A stretch of DNA of 64,000 nt from Moringa oleifera (taxonomy: Eukaryota; Streptophyta; Magnoliopsida; Brassicales; Moringaceae). Shown here piece by piece: positions 35,666-48,496 of the stretch. Every line of letters begins with the position of its first letter. Position 1 is the first letter of the stretch. The stretch spans positions 1,999,001-2,063,000 of the forward strand of contig JAJFZO010000579.1 of the NCBI GenBank assembly GCA_021397835.1, in the 5' to 3' direction. A program made the translations under genes and the position numbers. A model generated the notes under the pieces. It was not told the DNA's origin. It saw only the letters and a list, made by a program, of their open reading frames with translations, and did no database searches.

Positions 35666-38600
35666 TTAAATATTGCTCGAAGCTGAGGTCTCAGGTGAAC
35701 TGCTTGATGAGTCACCTGATGCCAGGTTCAGTGCTGAACCATCTGCGAGACTTTCATTTTGAGACACAACTGGAATCTTCACAGCTGCTCTTTCCATCTC
35801 CTTCTCGAGCTCTTCTTCTTGACGTAATGCAGTGAATTGTTTGTCCAAAGACTTGGCTGCTGCTAACCATGCAGTAACAATGACAAGCAGTACCCCTCCC
35901 AGGTAAGGAGTTGAGTTTGCAAGTGACCCAAATGTTAAGATCATGAACTGCTGAATCAGGGCTCCTCCTGACTTCCCCAATGGGTTGCAGACAACATCAA
36001 TGGCTGCCTTCCCTTTAACCTAAGCAAGGGTTACATAGGCAAATGAATAAACAGGTTCAACTTGAAAATCAAAATTAGCGAAATAGAAAAGCAAGCGGCC
36101 AAACCTTGGTGTCCTCATCTAAGGGGATGTAGGCCATTTCTTTGCAAGGATCAAACAAGCTGTATTTTGCACTCTTGCTGAAAATGTTCTGCAAAGCACC
36201 TACATATACAGCTGCAAGAAGGGGAGTCATCCCAAACTTTGCAAGACCAGGTGCAAGTGGATCCCCAAATAATATCAGCGAGAAGAACCCAACACCAGTC
36301 AGAAGCAGTACAGTGGGTGTGATTTTGGCAGCAACTCCCCAACCATATTTGTCAAATATAAATTGGCTCAGTAACATCATCGTGAATGTTGCTATTCCAG
36401 TGGCGGTCGAGAAATCACCCATAAAGGAGGAGTACTCATTCGGGCTAGGAAACTGTGAGAGAAAAGGGCCACGAAAAGAAAGAAAAGAAAGAGATTAAGT
36501 AAGGAAGAGTCTGGACTGCCGCCACTGAGGGAAGAAGATCCAGATAAAAGCCACATACAATTTACCTGAGCTTTGAGCTTTGATTTCCAAGTAACCTCAA
36601 CAAGATTGATACTGATACCATATGCAACCACCAAAGTGGCAAGATCCCGAATGTATGGTGATGAAACCAAGAATTTCAAGCTCTCCATTGTCCCCATCTT
36701 GGGTTTTTCCTGCAGATTACAACAAGGAAAATGTGATTACTTAGAACTTCATATTTTACCAACCACACGGAATTTCAGAAGTCTGCTCATTTTTTAATGA
36801 ATATATGTATTAGTTTATGCATGCTAAATTAGCTATGGGCAATGCAGATGCATCCCAAACTCACTAAAAATCAAGTGACATCATAACCAGAAAAGAAGTT
36901 GGATCAACAGATTGTGATCAACAGCTATCTTAATTGATACACGATGACTGACAATGTTTCCAAGTGCCTTAACTTAAGAGTGACAAACAAAATTGCGACT
37001 GATTGTGAATATAAGGCATCTCAAAGAGCAAAAATACAGTGCAGAAAGGTACCTTCTTCTTCTTGCTACGGGTTGGAAGAGGAACAGACTTATTCACCCA
37101 CCAATAGAGGAAACAGATCATGAGCCCCATCAGCACCACAATGCTCATCATTGCTTTCAAGGAGACAGCCCAACCATCAACTCCAGGGCCCAAAGTTTTC
37201 CTCAAATTGGAGAAATACTTCACAGTCCGACCTGAGAAAATAAGGGCAATGTTGGCCCCAAGTCCAAAGAGAGGATAAAATCTTTTTGCTTCCTCAACAG
37301 TAGTTATCTGCACAAATCACCGACAATCAGGTGCCAGTCAGATGCTAACTGAGGGAAATTTGAGAATTATTTGTTAAATTCTATAGAAGACCATATGAGC
37401 TGAAGTTGTGACCAATTAACACATAAATCAGCAGAAAAAATGAGAAAAATAAATAACCATCAAAAAGATTTATAACAAGTAAGATTGATTCCAAAATTTT
37501 GGTTTCTATTCCCAGCCACCCACTACACTGCTTGTTTCTTCCTTCTTTCCTCAAATCACTCAATGCTGAATTGATTCCATTTCAATTTGTTTTTCAGTCT
37601 TAGTTACCTCTATTGTGGCTCCCATCCATACTCTTCATGTAACCAGGACAACAATCAATTTCCAGTAGCCAACACTTCTATTACATGCGAGATTAACAAC
37701 CATAAACAAGCCAAGCAAATCTCAATTGAATATTACAATCCAGCAAATGACATGAACCAAAAATCACATTTATAGTGAAGGGCACAGAAAATTAAGCCAG
37801 ACACCAATGACCAAAGGCTTACAAGCATTAGTCTCATAATGTTTTAGAGCAACTTTACCTGCGTTGCACATGCCAAAAATTAGAGCACAACTATATGTGC
37901 AATTCAAAAAATTAGACAAAGCCATTACAAACAAAAAGAAAAAACATTTACTTCAGCATCCATAACAAAAGACACAAATATTCACAATTCACAAATTGAA
38001 TTGCTAGGCACAGGACAGCATGAACGATGGACATAACTCCTGAAGATAAGACTTTCATCCAATCATATCAATGAAATTAGTCTCATACAATGTTCCATAC
38101 CCCATTTCATACCCAGGGAATATCCCTTATGCTATGAGCATCCCAAACTAGCCACTATTGTAACAGCATCCAAGACAGCATCTAAGAATTCAAGCAACTT
38201 AACATGTGACTAATATGTGATTATAAAGACAGTAATGAAAAGCTCAAAGATGACTTCATTAAATTATCAAATCAAACATGTCATTGGATGTATGCATGAT
38301 GTCAAGAGGAATCAAGTAATTAACTTCCATTTTTAAGCAGATTCCAAAGTAAAATAAAAGATACCATGTATATAGAAGTATGTCAACAAAAAGCACAACC
38401 CAGCTCCAACAATGGTACTTAGATAAGCAATACAATGAATTAGACGACTAACAAAGTACCGCACAACTAATATCAAATTACATTCTATGTCACTGGATTA
38501 GATGCTTCAGTAATCAAGCAGACAACTGAATAAGAATTATAAGGAATCTCAATATGAATATTTTAATCCACATAAAGAAAAAGGTAACCAGTTCAGAAAG

Positions 38601-39479
38601 AGAACATTCTAACACCAGAATCAAATGAAGTAAAAATAATAACGCTAATCGTCTTTAAGCAATCAAGAGAGCAACTTAATCTGAAATTAAGCAATTCAGA
38701 GAACGTATAATCACCTGGTTAGCAAACCCCCAAAACAGAACGGAAATCACCACACTGCCCCAAAGTTCAGCCATGACATAAAACAAGCAGAAACTCCAAA
38801 TCCTCATAATTGCCAGAGGGCCAAGAAACCTTGGTCCCAGCACGTTAAGCAACTTATCAGCAAAAGCCTGAGGATGAATATAGTTGCTGAGAGGATACAG
38901 AACAAACCCAAATGCCCCAAAAAATGCTATAAAAGGAAGAATAACAGTGTAGAAGAGAGCCTTCTTAGACAACACATTAGCCAACTTTGTGTATAACAAC
39001 ATGAACCCGACAGCCATAGGCAAATTAACCCAAGTCTTTAAAAACGGTATAATCTCTGCACTGCTCCCTTTAGCAGTAACAACCAACACATCCTTCGTGT
39101 CCCTGAGTATGGTGTAGTTAAAAAGGATACAAAAGAACATTAACCCAAGTGGGACAATCTTCTTGAAAGTAACCATCTCAATACCCAAGAACTTTGGCGA
39201 CTCCTTTTCAACGAGTAAAGGCAGACCATCAGCCGCGGCAGCAGCCTCTGCCTTGCATATATGCAGAGTCCTCTCCTTGGGGGAGAACCCATAGGGTTTT
39301 GGGACAAACCCATGAAATTTTTGATATCCATTTGAAGATAGAGAAATTCCAGGCAAAGTTTTGGGTTTTGCACAGAAAAGTCTCTGTTTTAGGCCCTGGG
39401 ATGGCTGTAATAGGTTTCTGGTTCTGATGGGTTTTGAGGGTAATGAGAGAAGACCTTTGGTTTGTAGAACAGCTTCCAT
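35666..39479 (-). CDS. NTT: plastidic ATP/ADP translocase (NTT/AATP)
   Basis: Plastid inner-envelope carrier that imports cytosolic ATP in exchange for stromal ADP plus phosphate. Five exons, 39479-38715, 37307-37053, 36709-36566, 36452-36105 and 36019-35666, all joined in phase 0, give 621 residues, the normal family length. The N-terminal 80 residues are a basic, Ser-rich transit peptide. The mature carrier starts at about PKFLGIEMVTFKKIVPLGLM and carries the hallmark ILRDTKDVLVVTAKGSSAEI. About 11-12 hydrophobic segments follow. The C terminus is hydrophilic and Ser/Glu-rich (QEEELEKEMERAAVKIPVV). Intron 1 is 1.4 kb and holds nothing recognisable. Arabidopsis has two copies, NTT1 (At1g80300) and NTT2 (At1g15500), so I give only the family symbol. 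Confidence 0.96.
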
Positions 39480-39663
39480 TTCTCCCGCTCTCCCTCCCTC
39501 GACCTATCAGTTCCCTTCAGGATATCCCAAGCAGCTTGGGTTTCAAGAGGAGAACATACACACAGAGGTATAGCGAGAGAGAAGGTGAGACAGATAGGGT
39601 GATAAGGTGACTGGGGAAGATTATTTTTCTCAGAGAAGACAGACGCGCTTTACAAATATCTTC

Positions 39664-39672
39664 TATATATAG
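39664..39672 (-). promoter_or_regulatory. candidate TATA box of the NTT gene
   Basis: CTATATATA on the minus strand, about 185 bases before the NTT start codon in an otherwise mixed-composition region, suits a core promoter with a leader of about 150 bases. Confidence 0.5.
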
Positions 39673-40083
39673 CAACTGGACCAAAACCAAACCCTCGAGT
39701 GTCAAAATTCAAAAAGAAAAAGAACATAATGCACAATTAAAATTACAATTTTACAAAATATTCTGAGGGAGAAAGAGGGAGCCTTCTTGACAGCTTCACT
39801 AGGAGGAACTTAATGGGTGGCAGAGTAGCGATAAAAGGACAAACCCTCCAGATTAGTAAAAACAGATGGAGGAGGGTCAGGCTGTGAGAGGAAGGCAAAC
39901 AGCCAAGCAAAAAGAAAAAGTACGCGAAAAGGATCTTCACAGGCGTGCAATATTATCACACTATCCCCGAGATTCCCAAAATGCCCTTTTGACCAAAACG
40001 ACTAAAACACCCCTGAGATATTTGGCCCTTTTCTCAACGCTTTATCTTTTGGGGCATGGGCTGTTGCCTGATGGGCATGGCAT

Positions 40084-40143
40084 ATGCCCAAACGAAAGTC
40101 ACGTGACAGTCGGAGCCATGCCCAAATGAAAGTCACGTGACAG
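40084..40143. promoter_or_regulatory. duplicated palindromic G-box upstream of NTT
   Basis: Two 26-base direct copies (40084-40109 and 40118-40143, 25 of 26 identical, period 34) each contain the perfect palindrome GTCACGTGAC with a CACGTG core at 40100-40105 and 40134-40139. They lie about 605-665 bases upstream of the NTT ATG. CACGTG is bound by plant bZIP and bHLH factors, including light and abscisic-acid regulators. Confidence 0.6.
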
Positions 40144-43100
40144 CGGAAAAGCGTGAACTCAGGCATGGCCTACTACTTCCGATATCATTACAAGATTGAA
40201 AACCCGACCAGAAATTCTGTTTGATCCTTACAAATTAAGATGTAAGATTAAATTAAGAATTTTTCTGTTTTTTTTTCGATACCCATGTGACCAATTTATC
40301 TAAAAATAGTCATTAGGCCTTTGAAACTTCTTTGATTTGCCCTTTTTCTTGCAATTGAAATCGGGTGGCTCACCTAACTGTTCGATTTTGACCTCAACGA
40401 TCATAGAGGTCAAAGGGGCCCAAGACATAGTTTGCAAGTGTCCTCAACCCAGCTAAGATTTGTAGTACAAGCAAGTGATGGGGCCAAAATGTCATGAAAA
40501 CAATGGCAAGTTTGCTTGGAATTTGTTCTTGTCAAAAATCATTGCATGTGTTTGCTTCCTTTTGATTTTTTTGGCCTTTGTTGTCTTAATCACTACATAC
40601 CCAAAAACTTAGGTGCGCGTTTCTTGTAAGCTTCTTGGTTCAATCGACCAATAAGACCCGTAAGAATCAATAATTTTCTTGGTCAAAACCAACGAGTTGC
40701 AAATTCAAATCGTTATTCTAACACAAACCCACAACGTGGTCCTTATTTGAACATTTAAGGCATGAAATGTGATATACTTGTAATTCATATTAATTAACAT
40801 GACATTTCTACCGGAGAGACGTAGCTTCATCAGAATTATTAAGTCGATAAATCAATTCAATCCAAGAAAAATAGAGATTTCAAATAAAAATTCCATCCAT
40901 TCCATATATAATTTCTTTTTTCCTACTTGTTTTTATAAATTCACTTATAATAAAATACATAAAATCATTATTTACAATGAAAAAAAGTAACTTTTATATT
41001 ATTTACTGTATAAATATTTATAAAAAAAATTAAATATCTTTTTTATGATTTACTTATAAAAATTAACTTAAACATTAAAGTTTTTTTTATTTCTCTGATC
41101 ATTTGAAACTTTTCTTCATTAGTTCAAAACAATTTAAAAAATCAAATAATATCAATGATTTGTGGTCAGAATTTTCATTGAAATTTTGAATTCTCATAAA
41201 ATTTTATTAAATTTTAACAAAATCATTTCATGAAAAAACAAATATTTTTTTATAGTGTCAAAAATGGGTAGTTGTGTATATTGACCAAACCGTAACTCTG
41301 GTTATCATGATTAGTGAGACTTAAGATCTTACCTTTCGGGTTAAAATAACAAAGGGTATGGCTACCAATGGACCGACCCATATGAGATACCAAAGTAGGT
41401 TTTATTTATTTTTTAGCAAACAGAGGTATAGAACATTGTAAAATGTTAACGGGAGGCAAAGGCCTGATTTGGTGGCAGAATGGATATGTTCTCCACGTTT
41501 GCATGTTTAGGTCAAATATTATATTCTTACTGACAAATCATAAGAGTGACGATTAATATAGTTTAATCATTAAAATTAACATTATTAGGTCGATAAGCAT
41601 TATTGGCAATGACCTCCTATGCTCAGCCCATGAGAAAAAAAAAAAAAAAAAAAAAAGCTATTCCACTTTTGCATTTTCTTGTTGGGAGATCCGATCTCCA
41701 TGGTGATAAGGATCATCTACGGTTAATTGCCAAATTGAGGGTGGAATGTGAAATGAAGACAAATTATTGTAGAAATTGTTCACCTATGCCAAACAAAGTA
41801 ACTCAAGCCTTATTGAGTAATTGATTCTGATATTATGAATATTAAATGTAGTATATGGTTGCAATATGAATTCCTTGATAGATTAAGGCTCTTTGCTTGG
41901 TGTTATATTATGTTGATTTTTTAAAAAAATTAAATATATTTAAAAATATTAGAAATTAAAATATATGGAATTGTTAATTTTATTTATTTCTATTTAATAT
42001 TGATGTTGTTAGAAAATATCGAAAACTAAATGATAACGCGAAAAGGTGGAGCTCTGAACGGTGATGATAGTGTGATTTATTAAAAAATTGCAAAACGAAA
42101 ACATTCTTAGAACTAACGTTGCTAGGTTACTGATGTACCCTCCGGTTGGCTTTTTAGTGGGTTTGATAATTAAATATTAAATATATAAAATATATAAAAA
42201 ATCTAATAAAATAAATATTTTTGATATAAAAATATTGTTAAGTAAACAAATATTTTATTTTTAATAATGTATCAATTATTTTATTATTCTAATTATTATT
42301 AATTATAATAATTATTATAAAATATATTTAAAATTGATTTTATTATTTTAATATAAATTAATTAAAAATAAAAAATGATGTTGAAGTACTTTTAAAATAT
42401 ATTTTTATATTAAAATAATATTAAATTTAATGCAAAGGGTAGATAGATGCTCTAATGTGAACTTTTCTTTTCACCAGAAATTTTTTTGAGGGTCAAAATT
42501 ACAATAATAACACTGGAAATAAGGTGGCATTAGGCATGCATTCATTAATATATGTAATTGTTAGTTAGATATTTACGTTTAACCTATAATACTTACCTGA
42601 TCATGCTTAATTATTTTGTTTTTCATTAATTGTGATTGAAGAAATAAAATATTTAGATTAAACAGATAATATTTGTGTGTAATTATTTTATTTAAAAAAA
42701 TAAAACTTCAACGGTTCATAGTTTTGCTTAATTTTTATGCCTATGTTAGTTTCTCACAGACATTGCATCACACGCGCTGTTGGATAATGCTGTTTACACA
42801 GGGAAAGAGACATTAATAATTAGGTGAAAAAAAAAAAAGGATATAGAAGCAGATGACACACGTTTAGCACGTGCGTGTTGAACAGACGGCATGTTTGTTG
42901 GAAAGGAATGATCGAAGTGGAAGACAACTTTCTCTTGCACTACCTAATTGTATATCTTAAATTAAAATAAAATAAATCATAACTGTTTAGATTATTATTG
43001 TTAATAATTGAATTTATGTACTTAATTATAGTTCAATTACTACTTTATTTATTAATATTTGCATTTTATTTCGTGTTATCGGATTAAATATATAATTAAA

Positions 43101-43199
43101 TTGACATGAGTTTTTTTTGTTTGGCTAATTTGTAATTGAGTTTTGTGGAATATTTCCACATGTTTGCTTTTAAAATTGTGAATAATTTAATTTATTTTT

Positions 43200-43590
43200 A
43201 AATAAAATTTATATATATAACCTAATGTTTACTTTATTTTATTAATTAAATTTAAAAAATAACCCACTGAATTATAATTTATTAATTTAAAATTTTGATA
43301 TCCTATTAAATATAAAAAAAATTTAAAATTTTTTGAGTAGTAAAAATATATTTTTTAAAAAATTATATAGTAAAAAAATAAATTTTTTTAAAAAAATTAA
43401 TTTGATATTAAAAATTATTTAATTTTAAAAGATGAATTCAAAATAAAATGAAGAATTGATTTGAATTATTTATGAAATATTTAAAATATATATTTTTAAT
43501 TTTTTGTAATTATTTGAAATAAAATTTAATATAATAAAAATTAATAAATTAAAATTTAATTTATTTTTCAACATAAAAATTTAATAATAA
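43200..43590. repeat. AT-rich dispersed repeat copy
   Basis: Shares the order of short motifs seen in the other copies in this window: AAAATTTTTTGAGTAGTAAAAA, then AAAAGATGAATTCAAAATAA, then AATTTTTTGTAATTATTTGA. Diverged, non-coding. Confidence 0.45.
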
Positions 43591-44584
43591 TATAAAATAA
43601 ATTTCAAAATATTATATAATATTTATTTTTAAATAATAAATAATGCAGCAAGTAATAAAGCATAAACCATGCTACATGTGAATAAATAGACTCAAAAACA
43701 AAGATAATGCAGTTCTGTTTTTTTTGGGGTGGGGAACAAGAAGCCACGTGACGAATAAGAATACACAGAACGGACGGTGATAGCACACTCTCAAGCATAT
43801 TCTCTAAAAGTGGGACCCTAAAAAAGCGGTACAAATTGAGTCCACGTGGCAGAAAAGATGTCAGGGAACCCACCTCGAGATCTTGAGCACACGGATATCA
43901 ATGCAAATTGGACGAACGGCGTAGCAATTTGATAGACAAGACATTGGCTTACCTTTTTTTTTTTTTTCTTTTTTCTTTTTTGGCTCCGAGACCCTACCCC
44001 TAAGGAAACTATCCCGTGCAGTTCATGTCTACCACTCTAGATACTCTCGCATCTCTACATGCTTTCGTCACAAATTTTAATAGGTTTAATTATATGATAG
44101 GTACTTTTATTATGTTTAAACTTTTAAATTTAAATTTATAATAATATTATACTCATAATTTTAAATATGAATTTTCACTTAATAAATTTTGTTAATTTTA
44201 ATGTCTATTTTTTTTATATTTGAGAAGGGAATAATATTTTTAAAACAGTTTATTGTTATATCATATTTATTTTCATTTATTATAATATAATAATTGAATA
44301 AATATATGATTTTATATATTTATTTAGTTAATAATAAATTTTAATTTTTTAGAAAACATATGCGCAAAATGATAAAAATATAATCACCATTTTATGTGTG
44401 TAAGATTATGAGCATTAAAATAGCACAATTTGTTGAAAAAAATTATAAGTGCAGAAAATGTAAAGTTTTTTTAAATATTAATTGAAATTTTTTTATAAAA
44501 TACAAAGTTTTTAGTGCAATTAATTCTAAGTTCAATTATATGTTGGTTTTTTCAATTTTAAATAATAATAAGTAATGATAAAGA

Positions 44585-44590
<6 letters not shown>

Positions 44591-44620
<30 letters not shown>
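44591..44620. repeat. (GA)15 microsatellite
   Basis: Uninterrupted GA dinucleotide run in intergenic DNA. Confidence 0.95.
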
Positions 44621-44624
<4 letters not shown>

Positions 44625-45794
44625 TTGACGTGACTGTAGGAGTGGAGTGGAAGTATGGCTCAGAAAGCCCATAACAGTAGAATGCTTTGGTCCAGTGGGC
44701 TAAAGTTCCGGGCCGAACTAGATTTTAACTTGACTAGTTTGATTCACAGAATTGAACAGTGCAAACCATTGAATTGTTCAAGTTTATCCCACTAATACTT
44801 TTTTAATTAAATGCAACCTACCAAACAACGCCTCTGGTAAACTCAAGACAGTAAAACGTAATATATACGTATATTTATCCAATTAGATAATCTTTAAAAA
44901 CATTATACTGATTTGAGGATCGTATGCTTCATCTTTTTTGTATGTCTCTTCCAACTTAAAGTTCAAGGATGATAATAGGTCGACTTTATGCAGGTATTTC
45001 ATCCGACCAAATTTTAATAAGATGGGTTTTGAAAATTTTTAAATAAATTTAGATTTGAATTTTAATATCCAAGTTTGACTATTTTAATTTTGATTATATA
45101 ATTAAATTGAATACATTAATCAATTAAATTGATATGTTACACTTATGCGAATCTATTTATATAATTAAATTAATATGTTAAATTTGATTGTATTAAAATT
45201 TTCAATTTGAATTTGTTACATTCAACTTTAAATTTTAGATATCAAATACTTATTATTAAGTTTTATTTTTTTGTTTTATTAATAGAAAATTATATTATTG
45301 TTATTATTTTTTTATTTATTTTAAAATTTAATTATATTAAATAAATCAAATATATATTTCATATAAAATATCCATTACTTTATTAAAAATATATAATATA
45401 TTTATATAAAAATATAGTAAACTAGTTCAAGCTAATTCAAACATTAAAACGAATTTTTTAAATAAATTTAAAATGGGTTCAAATATACATATTTTTAATT
45501 AAATTTGAATTTAAAATTCTCCAAATAAATGAGACCATTGTATCCCTGTCTAATTCCAAAAACTATTTCTAAGTCAGCGGACAAATAATATGACTAGAGA
45601 ATTGCACGGCTTCGTAAATTATAATCACCATTATTGTTTTGCATTATTGAAATGGCCTTAATTACACAAAGAACACAAGACCATCAATTTAAGAGATCGT
45701 AATTCCTTAAATCTTATTACTACATCCCAACCATATGCTTTTCCGAATTAATCTAACACATAACCCAAGTTGTTCTTTTTATTATGAATAGTAA

Positions 45795-46960
45795 TTAACA
45801 CTTCTTAGGGCCATACCTCTCAACTCTCTCATCAATCCACTCCCTCATGTCCTTCAACACAAGATTGGCATTCTCATCAGGCTCCCCTTGGATCAGCGAA
45901 TGGTACATCCCATCGTAGATCTTTAGGGACTTGTCGGCACTGGATGCTTTCTCATACAACAGCTGGGATGATGTGGGGCATGTGACCCCGTCCGAGGTGC
46001 CATGCACGGTCAAAAATGGCGCCGTCACTCTCGAGAAATTATCCTGTATGTACTGGCACACCCTAGAGAGCTCCCTCATCGTGCCCACCCTCGGCGGGCC
46101 CGTGTATCTCCTGGGGTTCGATGCTATGATCTTCAGCTTTTCTGGGTCTTTGATGGCTTTTCCCACCATCTTGTTGTCGGGCATCGTGGCCCATGTGTCG
46201 GCTAACCCGAAGAGGAGGCCGTACATGAACAGGCGGAGCTTGCTCGGCTTCATGTTCTCCGGCATGACGAAGAGAGGGGCCGAGAACATCAGTCCCGTCC
46301 ATGTATCCGGCTCCGACTGGAAGTACATCAGCATCGTCGCTGCCCCGCCCATGGACTCTCCGAATAGGAATGCCGGTAGGTCTTTGTACGGTTCGCTGAA
46401 GCGCACATTCTTGAAGAATGACAAGGACGTGGCCGCGATTTTCTCCATGTCACCTACATGTACGGCATATTAGTAACACAATACATTTTGCTATCGAGAA
46501 AACGACTGTCTCTATTCTCAATCACCTGGACGGTGACTCCAAGGAAGAAATAACAAGCAACGGAGTTCAATTGGATTAGGAATTTTAAGAGGATAATGAG
46601 GTTGGTGTGTTTTACGATGAGTTTCGGGTGCCTACCCAAGTAGCAGCGAAGGCCGTCTGATCTGCCGTGGCCAAGAAGATCAGCGGCAAAGACCGCATAG
46701 CCCCAGGTGGCGAAGTTGATGCAGATCTTCTGGAAGAGCCAACCGGTGTCGGATCCGTAGCCGTGGGTCATGTAAACCGTGGCCTTGACTTTTTGATCCA
46801 ACGGCAGGAAGCTCTGCGTGAAAAGCTTCCCGTTGGGGGTCTCGAAGTATGACTTGGTGTTGCGCACCCCTTGGGACGTGTAGTACTCCTCCTCCGGCAT
46901 GTAACCCCAGAAGTTCGGCGGCGTTTCTAGCCGCGTTTCGGATTGCGTTTCGGGCGGCAT
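45795..46960 (-). CDS. CSE: caffeoyl shikimate esterase (lignin pathway; monoacylglycerol-lipase-like)
   Basis: Alpha/beta hydrolase that releases caffeate from caffeoyl shikimate in lignin biosynthesis in the cytosol or at the ER. The Arabidopsis enzyme (At1g52760) was earlier called LysoPL2. Two exons, 46960-46636 and 46453-45795, give 327 residues against about 332 in Arabidopsis. The sequence follows it closely from NFWGYMPEEEYYTSQGVRN onward. The oxyanion-hole motif is HGYGSD. The nucleophile elbow is GESMGG. The acid is probably the Asp in HGTSDGVTCP, and the base the His in DGMYHSLIQGE. Arabidopsis has the same residues around these sites. The intron interrupts the glycine codon of CYLG|DMEK. 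Upstream lie a TATA box and three AC elements typical of lignin genes. Broader monoacylglycerol-lipase activity is possible. Confidence 0.94.
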
Positions 46961-47027
46961 GATTCCGAAGTTCGGCTAGAAGAGGGTGCGGTTTTGGTGC
47001 CTAGCAAAAAAGGCGGACCGAGTGGGC

Positions 47028-47038
47028 TTTTTATAAAA
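47028..47038 (-). promoter_or_regulatory. TATA box of the CSE gene
   Basis: TTTTTATAAAAAG on the minus strand about 70 bases before the CSE ATG, in a region otherwise rich in G and C. It predicts a short leader of about 40 bases. Confidence 0.65.
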
Positions 47039-47210
47039 ATTGTCTCTCGACCACTGAGAGAGCGGAAAGTGGCTTTTGTAGGAGAGGGGAAGGTGGGTTA
47101 TCGATATCGTTTCGAAACTGCATGAACACTAGTCCACCGTGGTGGCGTTTCGATCTCGTTTCTGGGTGCCAGAAGACTCTCTTTAGATAGAGAGAGAGAG
47201 AGAGGTGTTC

Positions 47211-47286
47211 ACCAACCATGCCGAGGGGGTTGGTGAGGTTCGGTGAGCTGGCTTTTTTCTGGTGGGGCCTACCACTAACGTTAGGT
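47211..47286 (-). promoter_or_regulatory. three AC elements (MYB sites) in the CSE promoter
   Basis: AC-II ACCAACC lies on the plus strand at 47211-47217 and again on the minus strand at 47228-47234. AC-III ACCTAAC lies on the minus strand at 47280-47286. They sit 170-260 bases upstream of the TATA box. AC elements are bound by secondary-wall MYBs (MYB46/83, MYB58/63) and drive lignin genes in xylem. A (GA)n run lies beside them at 47188-47204. Confidence 0.65.
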
Positions 47287-48307
47287 TTCGGTGAATGATG
47301 TAATGATTACAGGGAAATAATACTATAACATTATATTATTTGTCACCAATACTTTCCTTCTCTTATGACTTTTGACACCTGGGCCAATCAAATAGCAGCA
47401 ATGATCCTCTTCCGATAGGCTGGAGCACATGATAACATTTTTAACTAACTTTTCCTGGGTGCCATCGTCACCAACCACGGATGGACGGACAGAGATGAGA
47501 GGGAAATTGAAGACTAAAACATTTTCTATATTGTCTTTTTTTTTAAAAATTATTTCTTTTTGTTTTAATCTTTTATTATATTGTTCGAGCATGAAAAGGA
47601 TAACCATCTTACCTTGTCTTGCCTCCTATTTTTCTATTTTTAATTTTTACAAATTTTCTCTTTACCATTTTTCAAATATAGAATTTTTACTGGGTTTATT
47701 TTTAGTTGAATTTTGATTTTTTAATTTTTTATATAAATTTTTAATAATTTACCAATAGAATTGCTTTGATGGCAAGAGACGCGTCAACAAAGATCATTGA
47801 GACTATGTCTCTCCAAAAGCCAAAGTTGGCATTTTTTTAAAAAAAATTGCGTTTCTTTTTTAATTTATTATGAAGTGATACATGAATTGACTTTATTTTA
47901 GATGAATTTAAAGAAAAATTTTAATATATTCAGATTTTTTAAAATTTTTATTTAAATTATATTATTAATTTTATTATCAAATTGAATGTCATATAATATT
48001 TTTTAAAAAATATATTCACATAAATTACAATACAAATTAGATCAAGATTATCTGAGCTAGTGAGCTTTTACTGAAGTATTAAAAGAGTATTTTGATAGTA
48101 TAATATGTTAATATTTAAAAATTAAAAAATTTTAATTATTAATTTTATTAAATTGTTATATATTATTATTTTATTAAAAAATTACTACAGTTCAAATAAG
48201 TAGAAAATCCAAATGCATGTAATTTAAATTCAAAGAGGAATGGTTGGATTCACGAAATTCAAGGGCGATCAGCATCATGAGATCCTTTTGTCAAGGTATG
48301 GCCCAAA

Positions 48308-48496
48308 TCATCCAATCATTGGATCATGGGCTAAGCCCATCTGAATTAAGCGAAAGTAATTAGAAATAACAATGTTTTTCTGTCTCTTTTTCTTTGCCAG
48401 CAGGGAGACAGCCTCAACATGCTCATCCTCTGATTCATTCAAGCTTTGCTTATGGTAAAAGGCTTGACTCTTCCACCATAATTTTATTTGTAATTC
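48308..48496 (-). pseudogene. possible orphan exon or gene remnant
   Basis: On the minus strand a convincing acceptor (ACTTGATTGCAG) precedes an open frame that starts ELQIKLWWKSQAFYHKQ and continues with acidic NESEDEHVEAVSLL, then KKKRQ, ending at a stop at 48308. Codon content looks protein-like, unlike the surrounding AT-rich DNA. No partner exon is visible and I do not recognise the protein. It may be the last exon of a lost or unrecognised gene, or chance. Confidence 0.25.

Larger units (their letters stand above)
40200..45780. other. gene-free, largely AT-rich intergenic DNA
   Basis: No supported gene. It contains a run of about 23 A at 41635-41657, an AT-rich dispersed-repeat copy at about 43200-43590, and a less AT-rich patch at about 43680-44050. 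That patch has two CACGTG cores, in GCCACGTGACG (43742-43752) and TCCACGTGGCA (43841-43851). A perfect (GA)15 microsatellite lies at 44591-44620. The 300 bases before 45795 are presumably the 3' flank of the esterase gene. Confidence 0.6.

Noticed and set aside
41635..41657. Poly-A run as the tail of a processed pseudogene or LINE
   Set aside because: No coding or LINE sequence precedes it and no target-site duplication was seen.
45931..46473. 180-codon plus-strand frame
   Set aside because: Antisense shadow of CSE exon 2, which has clear homology and catalytic motifs.
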